A stretch of 64,000 bases of DNA from Panax quinquefolius. Taxonomy: Eukaryota > Streptophyta > Magnoliopsida > Apiales > Araliaceae. Under the pieces are notes generated by a model that saw only the letters and a program-made list of their open reading frames with translations, did not search any database and was not told where the DNA came from. Position numbers and translations under genes: made by a program. The number at the start of each line of letters is the position of its first letter. Position 1 is the first letter of the stretch. The stretch spans positions 348,484 through 412,483 of the forward strand of contig JAINUW010000625.1 of assembly GCA_020205615.1 (NCBI GenBank). The letters are read 5' to 3'. Positions 10,480 to 22,531 of this stretch are shown here, in pieces.

Positions 10480-11294
10480 TGTAAGACCCCAACTTTTATG
10501 AATAAAGAATAATTTTTTCGAATTATATTTTTATATATCATGGTATTGATTTGATATAATGTTTTAGTTGGGGTAATATTTATAAATTTTGCAAAGTACG
10601 CAAGTTGTTATATAATATTCGATTGGTCGGGGAATATTCATTTTAACAGGAATATTTGTACAACGACACAATCATGGTGGACCCCACAATGTAATTATTA
10701 TTTGATTGAGAAAACGACAAAAATACTTTTTATAAAAATAACTGGCGCGGAGGTGTTACCGTTAAAACTATTGAACTACCTAAGTAGTAAAAGTACAATA
10801 ATACATGAAGTTGCAGAAGCACACACACGTAGTCGCACAAGAAGATACCAGATTGATTATTAATGCTTACGTGAGAAGTCACTCACCTATACTCAATTAT
10901 TGCTACAAAGAATTCACGCATCATATTTCTCATATTATTGATTCAATTATTGTTACAAAGATCATCTCGCATTATATGATATATTATTAAATCAATAATT
11001 GAGACGGCAAAGTTATTCATATTATTATTCGCAATATCGACAATGTCTAGAAGTTTCATCAAGGAGAGGTTTGGTTACCTAATTGGCCGCCAATAAGGAG
11101 AAATCCTTATCGGAAAGCCCCCTCTTTCTTGGGAACGACCTGGTTGTTAAATATTGTGAATTATAATATTAATGATGAATAAGTTCGTGTTGATTAAAGA
11201 TGAATTTTATAGTTCCATTATGTTGGACTTATTTGTGTTAGTATAATTGATGTCTGGAGGATATATTGTTCAAGTGGGTATTCGGAACACTTTT

Positions 11295-11425
11295 CGTGTC
11301 AGAGTACTATTCACGAGTTACTATTCATGAGTTACTATTCACGAGTTACTATTCACGAGTTATTATTCACGAGTTACTATTCATGAGTTACTATTCACGA
11401 GTTACTATTCACGGGGTACTATTCA
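11295..11425 (+). repeat. 14-bp tandem array GAGTTACTATTCAC in A 3' LTR
   Basis: There are nine units of GAGTTACTATTCAC with C/T variation at the second-last position. The equivalent patch in the A 5' LTR (3740-3830) has only about six degenerate units. The same unit forms arrays at the start of each C LTR. The open frame across it is a by-product of the repeat. Confidence 0.85.
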
Positions 11426-12417
11426 CCCGTAAGATATATTTATTTTAGGTCCAAATCATTTTTGGGTACAATATTATTCCATGAGGAGATGTGCTAATTT
11501 TTCAGACCGTTGGTTGAAGATATAATAGTAAATCAATATGGACCGCTGGTGGAAGTTATAATAGTAAATCAATATGGATCGTTGGTTTATAGTTTTAATA
11601 GTAAATCAGTATGGACCGTTGTTTTTAGTTTTAATAGTAAACCGATCTGGATCATCCGTTTAAAGTAAATCAATCTGGATCGTTCATAAGTTAGTTACTA
11701 TGCAGTCCATTCTTCTATAAATAGAAGCTCATTCCTTCATTATTTCTTACTTAATTCAATTGAAACTCTAGAGAGAGAATTATAAGAGAACTTATAGAAA
11801 AGTATTCGCTACTTCCCTACTCTTATATTCAGTTTCTTTACTGTAGTAAGGGATGTTATTTGTTGTACTCATGAAGAGAACTTCGTTATTCCATTATTTA
11901 TTATTCTCATTGAATAATATGATACGCTGCTACCCTATACATGGTGACATTCTTCTAATATTCCGTTCTTTATTATTTTGTCGAATATCCCCGTCTCATG
12001 CATGCGCTTACGGTTCCATTATGGACCTAATTCCATATTTATTATTTTATTTTCGAATATCCCTGCATGCGGCGTTACGCCGGACTGGTTTCATTATTTA
12101 TTATTCTGGTGGAATAATCTCGCGCGTATTGATCTATCGCATGCATGGTGATTTCTTTTGTTATTCTATTCTTTATTATACCATTTTTGGTTAAAACTTA
12201 AAACTTCTATACCCCTAAAATTAGTGGAATATCTTTGATATTTGCACTTCATCCAAGAGATCTTTTCATGGAAATATTCTTCTCGAGCATTCTTGAATTT
12301 TACTCTACAAAGCAAAAGATCATGTTAACAATTTGACGTTATCGGCCCTAGATAAATTAATTCTTGAACTTGTTTTATTGAATTCTTATATCATTGTCAT
12401 CATCCTCATGTTTATAT

Positions 12418-12680
12418 TTTGTTGAAAGTCATCGTGACTCAAAAGTGCATAGATGGACTTGGTATGATTATGACCAGGGATTATTCGGTGTAATCATGAC
12501 CGTAATATTACAAATGATGTGATAAAAGTCCTTATTCGCCCGTAGTGCATTGATGGACAGTTGCTGGCATGATCATGACCATTAATGAATACACGAATGT
12601 CCTTGGCCAGTAGTGTATGGATAATTTGTGATCGTGATACTAAAGAATATCCTTGGCCGTAGTGCAAGGGTGATTCGATT
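12418..12680 (+). repeat. Four conserved-loop hairpins in A 3' LTR
   Basis: Units centre near 12438, 12543, 12609 and 12657. Unit 1 pairs AAGTCATC with GATGGACTT, unlike the matched double change in the 5' LTR. Unit 4 pairs GAATATCCTTGGC with GCAAGGGTGATTC imperfectly. Confidence 0.6.
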
Positions 12681-13219
12681 ATGTGGATAATTTATTAAGC
12701 TGAGTCCCAGCGATAAAAGTGATGAAAAACCTTTTAAATCATAGATGATATTAGATTTTATTCCCTACTTGACTCTTCTAATGGATTGGTTGTTCCGCTG
12801 CAGTTAAACTTGATGGTTATTATATTTTAACAGTTTAACACTGTTGAAGGCTAACGATAAATTATTCTACATTATCTTAGTCGTAATATTTCTTACTGGG
12901 ATAGTTGAGCTCACCCTTTCTTTCACTGTTCTCTTTAGGAAATGAGAACGTAGCTAGGACTAGTCGGGGAACAGAGTGATGGTCCTAGATGGTGCATTAG
13001 TAGTCCTCACTATTCTGTGAAATAGTGTGATCATAATTGTAATGAGGACTCCTTTTGAGTTTGTATAATCTATAGTAGACAATATTTGTATTCAAACTCA
13101 CAATTTATGTTTTGTCGTATTGTACACGACAGTTGTATTATTAAGTTGTATTTAAATTCTGTACCATGTATCTGGTGACTCAAGATGGGTGATGTATACC
13201 TAATTTTGGGGGCGTCACA

Positions 13220-14172
13220 ATCTTTTCATGGAAATATTCTTCTAAGCATTCTTGAATTTTACTCTACAAAGCAGTATCATGTTGACAATTTGGACGTTAT
13301 TGGTTCTTAGACAAATTAATTCTTGAACTTGTTTTATTGAATTCTTATATCATTGTCATCATCCTCATATTTATATTTTTGAAAGTCATCCGTGGCTTCA
13401 GAGTGCATAGATGGACTTGGTATGATTATGACTGTGGATTATTGATTGTAATCACTTACCGTAATGTTACAAATGATGTGGTAAAAGTCCTCATTGGCCC
13501 GTGGTGCATTGATGGACAATTGTTGGCATGATCATGACCATTAATGAATACACAAATATTCGCCCGTAGTGCATGGATAATTGTGGTCGTTATACTAAAG
13601 AATATCCTTGGTCAGTAAAAGGGGGTGATTCGATGATGTGGATTATTTATTGTCGAGTCCCAAATGATAAAAGTGATGAAAACCTTTTAAATCAAAAAAT
13701 ATAGTAGATTTTATTTTCTACTTGACTCTTTTAATGAATTGCTTGTTCATTACCGCAGTTAAACTTGATGTTTGTTATATTGTATCGGTTTTAACATTGT
13801 TGAAGGCTAACGATAATTTATTACGCATTATCTTAGTCATAATATTTCATTGGGCTAGTTGAGCTCACCCTTTCTTTTACCGTTCTCTTGTGAAATGAGA
13901 ATATATTTGGAACGAAGTCTGGGAGCGGAGTGATGGTCCTAGATGGTGTATTAGTAGTCCTCACTATTCTGTGAAATAGTGTGATAATAATTATAATGAG
14001 GACTCCTTTTGAGTTTGTATACTCTCTAGTAGATAATATTTTTATTCAAACTTACAGTTTATGTTTTGTCGTATTGTACACGACAATTGTATTATTAAGT
14101 TGTATTTGAATTCTGTACCATGTATCTGGCGACTCAAGATGGATGATGTATACCTATTTTGGGGGCGTCACA
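13220..14172 (+). repeat. Element B 5' LTR, second part
   Basis: It starts with the right TSD copy ATCTT of A and continues the B LTR with TTCATGGAAATATTC, the hairpin block (13380-13635), a GAGCTCACC patch and the end GGGGGCGTCACA. Together with 1405-2946 it gives the same length as the 3' LTR. Confidence 0.9.
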
Positions 14173-14360
14173 GTTGATATCAAAGCTTAGGGATATGATC
14201 CCTGGCTAAGATGTGAGACTAGAACTAGGAGGGGAGAGACGGGGAATTCCTTCGCTAGTATGACCTACTTAAATTTATTTTGTATTTAAATTGTTTGGTC
14301 AGAGTTTAGAGATAATATGTTACATGTCAACTAACCCTTTTTTTGTGGCAGTATCTGAGA
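14173..14360 (+). other. Element B primer-binding site and leader
   Basis: GTTGATATCAAAGCTTAGGG follows the LTR and is a degraded initiator-Met-type primer site. A purine-rich leader with AGGAGGGGAGAGACGGGG runs to the gag ATG. Nothing else is coded here. Confidence 0.8.
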
Positions 14361-15308
14361 ATGACATCCGAGAATGTTGAGAATAACAATGGAGCACAAG
14401 AGACCGTTGAGTCTCCACATATCAATAATCAGGATAATGTGCATCAGGAAGGCGACAATCCTCATGCAAACAATAACACAGACCAAATGATGAATGATGG
14501 ATTGTTTAGAGGCTTTATGCAATTTATGCAACATCATGCGAGAGCGGCTCCTGTCCGAAATGTAGGTGGAAACACTAGAAACTCTCGGACGGTCACCGCT
14601 AAACAGTTCAAGGAGCTGGGACCACCAGAGTTTATTGGAGAGCCAAAACCACTTAAGGCGGAAGCATGGATAAAGCAGATCACCAAGATATTTGATGTCA
14701 TGGGATGCTCCGAGGGGCAAAAGGTTCCCTTCCCCACCTTCATGTTGCGTGAAGAGGCAGATTACTAGTGGGAATCTGTAAAACGTACCCAGCCTGACGC
14801 ACTCAAAATGTGTTGGGAGAAGTTCCAAGAGCTATTCAACAACAAGTACTTTCGCAAGAGTATTCGTCACATGAATGAGGTGGAGTTTATCAAGTTGGAA
14901 CAAAACAATATGACCGTGTCGCAATACGAGGCTAAATTTGCAGAGTTATCCCGGTTTGCATCCCATTTGGTCGATAATGAGGAGCGAATAACGAGAATGT
15001 TTTTAAGAGGTTTGAAACTGGAGATACGTCAATATCTTATTTCTCATAAACTGTGTTTGTACTCAGATGTTGTAAATAGGGCTCAGTTATTGGAGCGCGA
15101 TAACGAGTCAACGCAACTAAGAGAAAGCAGCCGACAACATGAAAATACCAGTGGTATCAGTCATCGAAACGGTGACAACAAACGTGGAGGGAATCAACAT
15201 GCCATAAATGGTAACCACTATGGTGGTAATCATGGCCAAGACAGTAAAAATTGACATTTCAAGAAAAGGAGATTCAACAATGATGAAAAGACGTCAGCAC
15301 CAGAAACC
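14361..15308 (+). pseudogene. Element B gag
   Basis: ATG at 14361 starts MTSENVENNNG. The N-terminal tail is Asn/Gln-rich. The gag core reads cleanly (TAKQFKELGPPEF, KAEAWIKQITKIFDVMGC, ADY) up to a TAG at 14766-14768 where D keeps Trp. It resumes in the same frame with FQELFNNKYF, EFIKLEQNNMTVSQYEAKF and MFLRGLKLEIRQYLISHK. A second stop (TGA, 15252-15254) lies in the basic tail. With only two point nonsense changes this is the best preserved gag here. Confidence 0.92.
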
Positions 15309-16004
15309 GTGGTTAAGGAAGGAGAACGACCACCTATCATATGCTTCAAATGCGGAGGGGAGGGACATATCAGTCCAAACTGCGCGATGCCTTCCAAAGC
15401 GTGTTATAATTGTGGAAGAGAAGGTCACCTAGCTCAATTTTGTCGTTTACCGAAGGCAAGTTCAGCTAGGATGGAGGCACCAAAGGCCATCCCAGAAAAG
15501 TCAAAGCCGGTGGTGCAAGGGAGAGCATTTGTCATGACCTCCCAGAAAGAAAGGAACCCAAATGAGGTCATCACGGGTAAGCTTATCATAAACTCTAGCG
15601 AAGTCTATACCTTATTTGATACCGGTTCTACCCATTCTTTTATTTCTCCTACTTGCGCTCAACGATTAAATTTGACTCCGGAGAAATTAAACTTTGACTT
15701 ATCTGTAGAAACTCCGTTGGGAGAAACCTTCATTACATCCACTGTTTATAAGTCTTGTTTGGTTCAAATCGGTACCCTCACATTACCTGTCGATCTTATT
15801 TCATTAAAAATCCTTGCATTTGACGTAATTCTAGGGATTGATTGGTTAACTACTCATCATGCAAAAATTGATTGTTTTCGTAAGGTTGTTAGCTTTCATA
15901 TTCTTAACCAATCTGTTATGCGAATTCAAGCCACCAAACCATTAAAATCAATCACTGTCATCTCAAGCCATAAAGCTATTCATTTATTGAAAAACGGATG
16001 TTAA
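15309..16004 (+). pseudogene. Element B zinc knuckles and aspartic protease
   Basis: An open frame of about 231 residues. Two CCHC knuckles lie at residues about 12-45 (CFKCGGEGHISPNC, CYNCGREGHLAQFC). The protease active site is LFDTGSTHSFIS (about residue 103) and VILGIDWLTTHHAK is the C-terminal motif. The frame ends at a TAA (16002-16004) where A has CAA, a C-to-T change. Confidence 0.92.
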
Positions 16005-17010
16005 ACTTTCTTAGTTCATGTCACGGATCTAAACAAAAATACGCCAGTTTTGAATGATATTTCTATTGTTAATGAATTTCCGACGTATTCTCAAGAACTT
16101 CCCGCCTACCCCAGAGCGTGAAATTGAATTTTGTATCGACCTTGAACACGGTACAAAACCTATTTCCAAAGCCCCATATCGAATGGCTCCTATTGAACTT
16201 CAGGAGTTAAAGACCCAACTACAGGAATTGTTAGACATCGGTTTCATTCGTCCTAGTACTTCTCCTGTTCTATTCGTGAAAATGAAAGATGGGAGTATGC
16301 GATTTTGTATTAATTATCGGGAGTTGAATGATGTCACCATCAAAAATAGGTATCCATTGCCACGTATTGATGACCTGTTTAACCAGTTGTAAGGAGCCAA
16401 ATTCTTTTCAAAGATTGATCTTCGTTCCGGATATCACCAATTGAAGATTAGAACCGATGACATTCCAAAGACGGCTTTCGTAACTCTAAGACGGGCATTA
16501 TAAATTCCTAGTCATGTCCTTTGGATTGACTAATGCTCCTGCTGCCTTCATGGATATGATGAACCGAGTATTCAAGGAATATTTGGATCACTTTGTGGTC
16601 GTCTTTATTGATGACATCCTTAATTATTCCAAAAGTCGTGAAGATCATGAGCAACACTTGAAGCTGACACTCCAAAAGTTTCGTGAATACAAGCTTTATG
16701 CCAAGTTGAAGAAATGCGAGTTCTGGTTTGAGGAAGTAGCATTCCTTGTGCACGTAGTATCAAGTCATGGAATATCTGTTGACCCGGCAAAGATTGAAGC
16801 TATTCAAAGCTGGGAGCAACCTAAATCGATGATTGAAACGTAGCTTTCTCGTTTTATTTGGTTATTATCGAGAGATTCGTGGAAGGATTTTCTCGAATCG
16901 CTACTCCATTAACTCGGTGACTCGAGAAAGATACAAAGTTCAGTTGGAGCGAAGAATGTGAGAAGAGTTTTCAAGAACTCAAGAGGAGACTCATTTCAGC
17001 ACCTATTCTG
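16005..17010 (+). pseudogene. Element B reverse transcriptase, broken
   Basis: After a frameshift near 16080, the frame 16054-16392 holds the RT N-terminus ([57 protein letters not shown]) and ends at TAA 16390-16392, the stop shared with A and E. The frame 16514-16843 carries [16 protein letters not shown] and catalytic FIDDIL. About 250 bases of this part are almost identical to A 8003-8270, including the LVHVVSSHG change. Indels at 16250-16270, 16490 and 16840-16930 break the frame. Confidence 0.9.
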
Positions 17011-17820
17011 ACAATACCATCTGGCTCGGAGGGATTTGTCATCTACAGTGATGCTTCGGGCAAAGGGTTGGGATGTGTTCTCATGCAACATGGGAAAGTC
17101 ATAGCCTATGCCTCACGACAACTCAAAGAATATGAGAGGAATTATCCTACTCATGATCTAGAGTTAGCAGCTGTTGTCTTCGCACTAAAGATTTGGAGGC
17201 ATTACTTGTATGGGGAGAAAGTGGAGATCTTTACGGATCATAAAAGCCTCAAATATTTCTTCACTCAAAAGGAACTCAACATGCGACAACGACGTTGGCT
17301 TGAACTATTGAAAGATTATGATCATACCATCCAATACCATCCTGGAAAAGCGAACGTGGTAGCTGACGCATTGAGTAGAAGATCATATGCGGGTACGAGT
17401 GAAATATTGTCAACGCAAAGGCCCATTTTGTATGACTTGCAAAGGATGGAGATAGAGATAAAGACTCCAGGGACCCACGTGATGATGGCGAATATACGAG
17501 TAGAATCGACTTTAATTGATAAAATTAAAGCTGCTCAAGTTACAGATCTGGAGTTGATGCGTATGAGGAAGAAAGTGCAAGAAGGTGCTATGACGGAAGC
17601 AAGAATCGATGAAGAAGGAATACTTCGAGTCAACTCCAGACTTTGTGTTCCTAACGACCCTGATTTAAAGTATAAAATCATGATGGTAGCGCATAACACA
17701 CCGTTTGCAATCCATCCTGGGAGTACCAAAATGTATCATGATATTCGTCATACATTTTGGTGGAGCAATATGAAGAGAGAGATAGCGTCGTTTATCTCAA
17801 GGTGTCTAACGTGTCAATGA
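17011..17820 (+). pseudogene. Element B RNase H and integrase N-terminus
   Basis: A 250-residue frame from 17068 ([20 protein letters not shown]), with [37 protein letters not shown] and [17 protein letters not shown] of RNase H, then the linker and the HHCC finger of integrase ([16 protein letters not shown] ... RCLTCQ). It ends at TGA 17818-17820, where A continues with Arg (CGA to TGA). The first RNase H Asp (YSDASGKG) lies just upstream, 17043-17067. Confidence 0.92.
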
Positions 17821-18587
17821 GTCAAGGTAGAGCATCAAGTACCAAATGGTCCATTGAAACCACTTGAAATTCCAGAATGGAAGAGGGAGCACATTACCAT
17901 GGATTTCGTTACCAGTCTTCCCAAAGTTTCTCAAGGCATAGATGCGATTTGGGTCATTGTTGATAGATTGACCAAGTCTGCTCATTTCTTATCGATACGA
18001 GAAACTTATACACTTGAACCTCTTGCTCATATGTACATAAACGAGGTTGTAAGATTGCATGGTATGCCAGTATCCATAGTTTCTGATCGAGATACAAGAT
18101 TCACTTCAAGATTTTGGGTTAGTTTGCAAAAAGCTATGGGCACGGATTTACGATTTAGCTCGGCATATCATCCTTAGACGGATGGGCAGTCGGAGAGGAC
18201 GATTCAAACTCTTGAAGATCTATTAAGACTCTGTGTCCTTGACTTCAAGGGAAGTTGGGACATGTTTTTACCATTGGTGGAGTTTTCCTACAACAATAGT
18301 TATCAAACAAGTATTGGAATGGCTCCATTCGCAGCGTTGTATGGAAGAAAGTGTCGTTCTCTAGTATGCTGGGATGAGGTGGGTGAAGCAACGTTGTTGG
18401 GACCGGAGTTGGTACGTATGACTACAGAAAAGATTCAAATGATCCGACAACGTATAAAAACCTCACAAGATCGACAAAAGAGTTATGCTGATCTTCATCG
18501 AAAGGACGTGGAATTCGATATAGGAGATCATGTATTGTTACGTGTTGCTCCATGGAAAGGAGTTACGAGATTTGGAAAGAGAGGAAA
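17821..18587 (+). pseudogene. Element B integrase core, cut by element C
   Basis: Same frame as the previous entry. It holds ITMDFVTSLPK (first Asp), IVSDRDTRFTSRF (second Asp), a TAG at 18175-18177 in the HP-TDGQ motif (CAG to TAG), SERTIQTLED (Glu), GMAPFAALYGRKC and FDIGDHVLLRVAPWKGV. The reading frame is cut at 18587 after RFGKRG by the insertion of C and continues at 41130 with KLNPQFIGPF. Confidence 0.92.
18583..18587. other. Target-site duplication GGAAA, left copy (element C)
   Basis: GGAAA precedes the TG of the first C LTR and follows the CA of the last C LTR (41130-41134). Joining the flanks restores the integrase frame of B. Confidence 0.95.
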
Positions 18588-18639
18588 TGTAAGACCCCGA
18601 ATTTTATGAAATAAAAGTATTCAATTTTTTTTTTAATTA

Positions 18640-18735
18640 CTATTCATGAGTTACTATTCACGAGTTACTATTCACGAGTTACTATTCATGAGTTACTATT
18701 CACGAGTTACTATTCACGAGTACTATTCATGAAGT
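18640..18735 (+). repeat. 14-bp array GAGTTACTATTCAC in C LTR 1
   Basis: About seven units of GAGTTACTATTCA(C/T). The equivalent arrays are at about 22905-23030 (LTR 2) and 27165-27310 (LTR 3), with different unit numbers and small deletions. The unit is the same as in the U3 of A although the surrounding LTRs differ. Confidence 0.85.
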
Positions 18736-19707
18736 ATGATAATTTTTTTTCGTAAGAAGGCATTACTCAATAATTGTTACAAGAATTATTAATTCAATAT
18801 TTTATTTTATTGATTCAATAATTGCTACGTTGATATTTTATATTATTGTTGTTTCAATAATTGTCACAACACAAAGATTTTCCATTATCAGAGCAATAAT
18901 TCATATTATCCGAATAATATTATTGGATAACATTATTGGCAATGCCTAGAAAGTTCGTCTAAGGAGAGGTTTGGTCACCTAATTGCTGGCCAAGAAGTGA
19001 GAGATCCTTATTGGAAAGCCCCTCTTTCCTCGAACGGCACGGTTGCCAAGATCTTTGTGATTCTCGTAATATTATTTGTGAATAATTAATTATTGATTTA
19101 TATGATGAGGAAAATATTGATTTTATGTGGATATAGATGGAGAAAATTTTAATGTGACAATTGTTGAAAATTAATATTTTATCTTTTTCGATAAAATAAT
19201 TCATTTAAATATATTATTTTAATAATATATTAACGGTGATATTTTTATAATGAATGTGGGATATATGAGTATATGAGGAGGAAGAGTATTTTGTGGCATT
19301 AAATGTTTAAACACATGTTTTGTGTGTTGGTGGATCCATTTCTTGAATCGAAAATTGATTATAATCGTAAAATCGACTGTTTGTGAATTTCCGTCAATTT
19401 CTATTTGGAATTTGGAAAAACTTTCTTCTGCAAAGTTGTAGAGAATTGAATTTCCTATAAAAAGTTGCGAGATTCGAATTTTCCGATAAAAGAGCTATTT
19501 ATTGTGAATTATTGAAGTTTTAGATATCTCGGGTGTGAATTGATTTTTGGAGTTTAAATTATTTTTGTTAGAAAAACGTTTTTGTATTTTTTGGACATCA
19601 TTAACATGTGTGGCTAGTGTTTTTGACCAAAAGGTGGGCTAAGGAAAATTTGTATAATTATATTAATATTATATTCAATTTTCGCTTTGGTGTTCTAAGC
19701 AATTTCC

Positions 19708-19715
19708 TATAAATA
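19708..19715 (+). promoter_or_regulatory. TATA box of C LTR 1
   Basis: TATAAATA lies between TTCTAAGCAATTTCC and GGTGCTTAGGTTAG. Copies are at 23999-24006 (LTR 2) and 38326-38333 (LTR 3). D has the same context on the minus strand at 45290-45297. Confidence 0.78.
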
Positions 19716-20914
19716 GGTGCTTAGGTTAGAATTGAAAATCACACCGTAAATCAAGTTTTTCTCTCTATATTATCGAGCGTATTCTTGTGAGTATTTTGAG
19801 TATACTTTGAGTATTGCTATATACGGTGCAAGTTCGATTCAAATAAGTTATTCTAGTCGAAAGTACCGCTTCTTTTCGAGGTAAGGGATAGTAAAAGGAT
19901 TTTAAGGGTTATTATGTTTTTAGTTTCGAAATTTTTTGAACCTTCAAAATTCTGGAAAAATTTGAAATGATATTTTGATGAGTTTTAGAGTGTGTCCAAA
20001 AATGGCGATTTTTGGATGTATAGATTAGAGTTATGGATTTTATGAGAAAAGACTATTTTAAAAGTAACTATTTATAACTCCTTGTGATTAACTCCAAAAT
20101 TGATGAAATTTTTATTGGGAGTACATCTATATAATATCAGTATACCGTGTAAATTTTAGAATTTTTGGACAAAAGTATAATTTATGATAAATGTTTAAAT
20201 ATTCGGTGGTTTTGGCCATATGAAAAATAGTAAATGAATTTTTAAAATTTAGAAAAATATATGTTCAATATGGGACTATGTTATGCTAAATCCCAGAAAA
20301 GAAATATTTTTGGAACAGATTTGGTATTTTTCATGAAAATGTTCTAGTTATGAGTAAATGAATTAAATATGTTATGTGAAGTAAGAAAATTGGAAAATAT
20401 GATTTATTGGTTTGGAGAATCGTATATGAGGTATATGCAGATTTTTGATGAGTGTTTTGGTTATTGGTGATGAAATCTTATGAGTTTGGCATTTTAGGAT
20501 GATTAAATGCATTTATTAGTAAAGTATAAACAATTAAAATAAATTATTTATAAGTTTTAGAAATGATTAAAATATTATTGTAATATTAATAATATTAGAT
20601 TATGAGATTTCTAAGTGATTTATAACATTTGGATTAAGGTGTTATAAATATGGATATGAATTTTATTATGAAACTTTATCTTTACGTGTCGAGGTTACTA
20701 CGCACGATACTAAGACTATGTAAGAACACGGGTACTATTCACGACAAATTGGTTTCTTCTTTGACCAAATTATCGTTGATTTATGAATCTTACTCTTGAA
20801 ATTAAAACTATGTTTTGATTATATTGTTTTTATATAACATTCTTATAACCCTAATGATAATATATTTCTTCGACTTGAGTGTAAAGATGGGTAGATTATT
20901 GGTACGATCGTGAC

Positions 20915-21470
20915 TATAGGTTCTCTTTGGCCAAGAGTGCAAAAGTTGAATTGTTGATTTGGTATGATCATGACCATTGAATTTACAATTGAATATTTTT
21001 AGCTTAAGTGCAAAGGTGAATTGATCAACATGGTTATAATTATTGTTATATAACTTCGAAATGATTATGTATTTCTTTGATATATGAATATCTTTGGCTC
21101 GTTGTGCAAAGATGACTTGTTGATGAATATCTTTGCTTTTGTAGTCAAAAAGATGAATTATTGATGAATATCTTTTTGCTCGTAATGCAAAGATGACTGT
21201 TGTTGAATATCTTTAGCCTGTAGTAAAAAGATGAATTATTGATGAATATCTTTGGCTCAGAATGCAAAGATGACTTTCATTGATGAATATCTTTAGCTTG
21301 TAGTGTAAAGATGAATCTGTTGATGAATATCTTTTGGCCGTGGTGCAAAAAGATGAATTTATTAGTATGATTATGAACATGAACCGTGATTTGGTATAAC
21401 CATGATCTTTGATGTTTCGTGTAAAGACAAGTGATGAAAATTATCTTTGTCTTGGATGAGGAAAGGAATT
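20915..21470 (+). repeat. Hairpin array of C LTR 1
   Basis: The core is about seven units at ~36-40-bp spacing (21085-21360), with more degenerate ones on both sides. A unit pairs ATCTTTGGC with GCAAAGAT around the loop CTGTAGT, leaving one bulged purine. Variants keep pairing: one unit has ATCTTTA with TAAAGAT, another has extra T opposite extra A. It lies over 1.2 kb downstream of the TATA box, so it should be in the RNA. Confidence 0.75.
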
Positions 21471-21889
21471 TAGAACTACAATTACGATTGAAGTTATACA
21501 CGTGATTGTGGGACAGGAATTGTTGATTGATGTTACGAGGATAAAACATTGTTGGTGGACTTTTAACATGGAGAAGATAATAGATTTTTATGGTCTATTT
21601 GACTCTTCTAATGGATCGCTTCGTTCTACCGCAACTATGGTTGAAAAGTTTTATCATCTACCATATGTTCTAAATCTCCGATTTATTATCGATGAGGACT
21701 ATTGATAATTTATTTATCTTTAGTCATAATATTCTTTATCGAGCTAGTTGTGCTCTCACCTTTTGTTTCACAATTCCTTTCGTGTAATAAAAGTGTAGTT
21801 GGGTCGAGCGAGGGATAACAAGGGAATAGAATCGGTGGTTTATAGTTGTTGAGGTTCTCCCTAAAGAGTATGGAAATAATTTTATTGAG

Positions 21890-22375
21890 GACTTTAGTGT
21901 GTGTTGTATTTTATACATCATTTAATAGTTATTTTTGGTGAATTAAATAGGGTGAGGCTAACCCAACTTTGGAAGGGTGTTTTGTCACTATCATACAAGA
22001 TGTCTAATGACATACAAACTCGTGTTATCATAAGATATGGTTGTGCTCATCCAATTTGTCGAGTATATTTACAAGCACTACCTATATAATCTTGGTGTTT
22101 TGTTTGGAGTATAATACCCAAATAGAGACAAAGTGGAGATAATGATATGTCAAGAGAAGACTCACCATTGGGAAGAATATGATAGTAATCTTCTCATTTT
22201 TCTTTGGGGTCTATTGGGTCAACCAAGGATAATTTCGCGTGGCCATATGATATCTACCATAACCTAAAATCATGGCCTCCCATGTACGAAGGTTTCCTTG
22301 AGCACTTCCCAAAGATTCTAATTTCTAAAACAGCTTTTTGACTATACCTTTATATAAGGTGTCATTGTGACGTAC
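21890..22375 (+). other. Extra segment in C LTR 1 (broken copy of the 154-residue frame)
   Basis: It corresponds to 26174-26638 of LTR 2. Here the frame is open only for 62 residues (21901-22089) and is broken at a word that reads GTCGAG here and GCTGAG in LTR 2. It is absent from the LTRs of A, B, D and E, which run directly from the GAGGACT word to the TATTTGTATTCAAACTCAC word. Confidence 0.6.
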
Positions 22376-22531
22376 GGTTGATTGGTATATATTTGTATCC
22401 AAACTCACAAAGATATGTGTTGTTGTATTTGCACGACAATTGTTGTAATAAAGTTGTAGTTGTTTTTCGTACCATATATTTGGCGACTCAAAATGAGTTG
22501 GATGGAATGGACCTATTTTGGGGTCGTTACA

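Larger units (their letters stand above)
2947..13219 (+). mobile_element. Element A: full-length Ty3/gypsy Tekay-like retrotransposon
   Basis: This is a structurally complete LTR retrotransposon inserted in the 5' LTR of B. It has a 2724-base 5' LTR, a 4.8-kb internal region with gag, protease, RT, RNase H, integrase and chromodomain remains in standard Ty3/gypsy order, a polypurine tract, and a 2740-base 3' LTR. It is bounded by TG...CA and a perfect 5-bp TSD (ATCTT). The coding region is broken by frameshifts and stops, so this copy could not move without help. Confidence 0.95.
10480..13219 (+). repeat. Element A 3' LTR
   Basis: It begins TGTAAGACCCCAAC and ends GGGGGCGTCACA. It has the same order as the 5' LTR, but its TACTATTCAC array (11295-11420) is much more regular. 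TATA box at 11716-11723 and four hairpins at 12418-12680. Confidence 0.93.
18588..22531 (+). repeat. Element C LTR 1
   Basis: It begins TGTAAGACCCCGAATTTT and ends GGGGTCGTTACA. Contents in order: the 14-bp array (18640-18735), a block of AATAATTG words, the TATA box (19708), a long AT-rich transcribed section with no gene, the hairpin array (20915-21470), a GAGCTAGTTGTGCTCACC patch, and a ~0.4-kb segment that other families here lack (about 21900-22360). Confidence 0.93.

Noticed and set aside
11266..11448. Repetitive open frame with YYSRVTIHELLF units
   Set aside because: It is produced by the 14-bp tandem array, whose length keeps a frame open; there is no independent coding signal.
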